A stretch of 43,433 nt of DNA from Paulinella micropora (taxonomy: Eukaryota > Cercozoa > Imbricatea > Euglyphida), in the NCBI GenBank assembly GCA_009731375.1, contig BJOX01000050.1, positions 610,491-653,923 of the forward strand, in the 5' to 3' direction. The notes under the pieces were generated by a model that was not told where the DNA came from, did no database searches, and worked only from the letters and a program-made list of their open reading frames with translations. Below, piece after piece: positions 42,011-43,433 of the stretch. The stretch's first letter is position 1. Each line of letters opens with the position of its first letter. A program made the position numbers and the translations under genes.

Positions 42011-43112
42011 CTGCACATGCAAACAAAATGAGAATGAAAAGAAAGCTCAGCAAAAGGTAATTTGACGAGCAAAGGAAGGATCATTAATACCTTTCTGATA
42101 TTATCGAGGCCGAGGTAGAGCATGACGACGCGCTCTAGGCCGATGCCGGCTCCTGCATGTGGGAACGCCCCGAATTTGAAGGAGTCGATGTACTTTTGCA
42201 GGCCCTCAATCGCTGCAACACAAAAAAGAATGATCATATATAGCAAACACGAAAGGCAGATTCCACGATATTATCTATGTTCCCCAGTAACTAGGATGTG
42301 CGCGATGATCATGCTAACGCAATCAAAGGGCAGGGCAGAACATGCAGATAGATATTGGAAGACGAGGCAAGGAAAGGCGGTGCGGTTTGTATGGTTTGTC
42401 GCGCACGGATGCCGCACTCGGTGGCGCGTTTCTTGAGCAGCTCTGGCTCGTGGATCCGCTGGGCACCCGACGTGATCTCCTCCCCGCGCAGGAACACATC
42501 ATACGAGTTGGTGAAGCCTGCCCACACATCCCACACACGAATCTAGACACACCATGGTTGAAGCCAGCACAGCAAGAGCACAGTAAGAGGACTCGCTGGC
42601 AGAGGCGGGGGAGCGGCGAAGACCAGGCTGGAGTGGGTCGGGCATGGTGTAGAAGGGCCGGGCCGCCACGGGCCACTTGTCCACGATGTAGAGCTGCGTC
42701 TGGTACTTGTCCATCACCAGCTGCCCAAGCTTCTTCTCGTTCGCTGTGTTGAAATCATCCGCCGGAACCTCCTCGCCTGACAAAGAAGTTTGACAAAACA
42801 AACACACGAATCTGCGATGTAGCAACAGCAAACCGAGATGATACTCAACCATTTGTTCCGAAGTTGTTTGTGATTCAAGTCACAGCCTCAACCAAGGGGA
42901 AACGTGCAGGGAAAGTGACAAGAAAGGAAGATATTGGACATCAGCAAGCGTCTAATTAGTAGAGAGGTGCAAGCAGATGCACATGGCAAATAGAAGTTGG
43001 CTGCTGGATGCTGGTTGGCGGAGACGGACCGGCGGCCCTGAGCATTTCCACGGCCTCCTTGTAGTCCAGCACCAGCGTGTCCCGGTTGTACTTGAGAGGC
43101 TCCACACCGTAC
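41969..43112 (-). CDS. DARS: Aspartyl-tRNA synthetase, cytosolic type (last five exons)
   Basis: Class IIb enzyme that charges tRNA-Asp with aspartate. Exons in transcript order: 43112-43030, 42776-42624, 42517-42407, 42212-42091, 42010-41969; all phases agree. Blocks: [37 protein letters not shown] and [29 protein letters not shown] (substrate and tRNA end binding); [19 protein letters not shown] (class II motif 3, with the Arg that binds ATP); [17 protein letters not shown]. The archaeal/eukaryotic RPFYTMP and [10 protein letters not shown] blocks favour AspRS over AsnRS and LysRS. The 5' part is beyond the right edge. Confidence 0.95.
42091..42212 (-). CDS. DARS: AspRS exon with class II motif 3
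   Basis: 122 bp. Encodes [20 protein letters not shown] then [20 protein letters not shown]; donor gtatta. Confidence 0.95.
42407..42517 (-). CDS. DARS: AspRS exon [13 protein letters not shown]
   Basis: 111 bp. Encodes [20 protein letters not shown] then [16 protein letters not shown]; donor gtgcgc. Confidence 0.93.
42624..42776 (-). CDS. DARS: AspRS exon RPFYTMPDP
   Basis: 153 bp. Encodes [20 protein letters not shown] through [15 protein letters not shown]; donor gtcttc. Confidence 0.93.
43030..43112 (-). CDS. DARS: AspRS exon
   Basis: 83 bp. Encodes [20 protein letters not shown] and VEMLRAAG. The acceptor ATTACAAAG directly adjoins the (ATT)n tail of a SINE copy. Confidence 0.88.
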
Positions 43113-43116
43113 CTTT

Positions 43117-43117
<1 letters not shown>

Positions 43118-43152
<35 letters not shown>

Positions 43153-43237
43153 GTGCTTCTCTGTCAATGGCTGATGCATTTCTGCACATGCGCCTCCATC
43201 GTCTCACCCGTGAGGGGAGTACGAAGAATTGACGATA
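43118..43237 (-). mobile_element. SINE-like copy in AspRS intron
   Basis: Inverted copy of the 1096-1200 unit with its (ATT)n tail at 43118-43151, closely matching it, truncated by the gap at 43238-43292. Confidence 0.75.
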
Positions 43238-43292
43238 NNNNNNNNNNNNNNNNNNNNNNNNNNNNNNNNNNNNNNNNNNNNNNNNNNNNNNN
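43238..43292. other. Assembly gap (N)
   Basis: 55 N between two SINE-like copies. Confidence 0.99.
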
Positions 43293-43433
43293 AATAATAT
43301 AAATAATAATAATATTAATAATAATAATAATAGTGTATCTCCTGCCAATTGCTGAGCCAAAAGGCCATGTGCATCCAGTCCTCCATTCCATAAGGAAAGT
43401 CTCCACACCAATCGGTGGAATAAAGGAAGTGAC
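43293..43433 (-). mobile_element. Diverged SINE-like copy
   Basis: (ATT)n tail at 43293-43332, then a diverged body (minus strand: GGATGCACATGGCC ... CAATTGGCAGGAGATACAC). Runs off the window. Confidence 0.55.

Overview
The window is nuclear DNA of a eukaryote, probably a protist or alga; I cannot name the species. The evidence is many small GC-rich exons separated by long introns, two eukaryotic-type aminoacyl-tRNA synthetase genes, Ty1/copia LTR retrotransposons, and very dense short tandem repeats (STRs). The assembly has several N gaps, many of them next to long C or G homopolymers.

Layout. (1) 1-1394: stacked copies of a SINE-like repeat with an (ATT)n tail, plus a gap. (2) 1395-22336, plus strand: 3' part of a valyl-tRNA synthetase gene. 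I traced 27 exons from the end of the editing domain through the KMSKS loop, anticodon-binding domain and C-terminal coiled coil to the stop codon. Codon phases agree across nearly all junctions. Introns are filled with GATA/CTAT/GTAT/CATA/CTTA-type STRs, degenerate copies of exon edges, a minisatellite, a repeated element with a tetranucleotide tail, and a LINE-like fragment carrying a PD-(D/E)XK-like domain. (3) 23476-25617: a short LTR element (A) with target duplication ATATT and an internal inverted LTR. (4) 26421-32114 plus 40689-about 41088: a decayed copia element (B) split by insertion of a younger one. (5) 32115-40688: copia element C with 311 bp LTRs differing at two positions, target duplication GGATC, and gag, protease, integrase, reverse transcriptase and RNase H. 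Its RT is interrupted by a 1.03 kb STR block. (6) 41969-43112, minus strand: the last five exons of a cytosolic-type aspartyl-tRNA synthetase gene, tail-to-tail with the valyl gene, with SINE copies in its next intron.

Main discoveries. Elements B and C share features I do not recognise as standard for Ty1/copia: a primer-binding site matching a CAU anticodon loop (tRNA-Met half primer) whose ATG is also the gag start; a conserved C-x9-C-x25-C-x2-H module between the CCHC knuckle and protease; a stop codon at the same place between protease and integrase with the integrase in the -1 frame; and an SH3/Tudor-like segment after the integrase. In the host gene, exon edges with their splice sites are repeatedly duplicated inside STR-rich introns, 5' splice sites have almost no consensus beyond GT, and one intron appears to be GC-AG.
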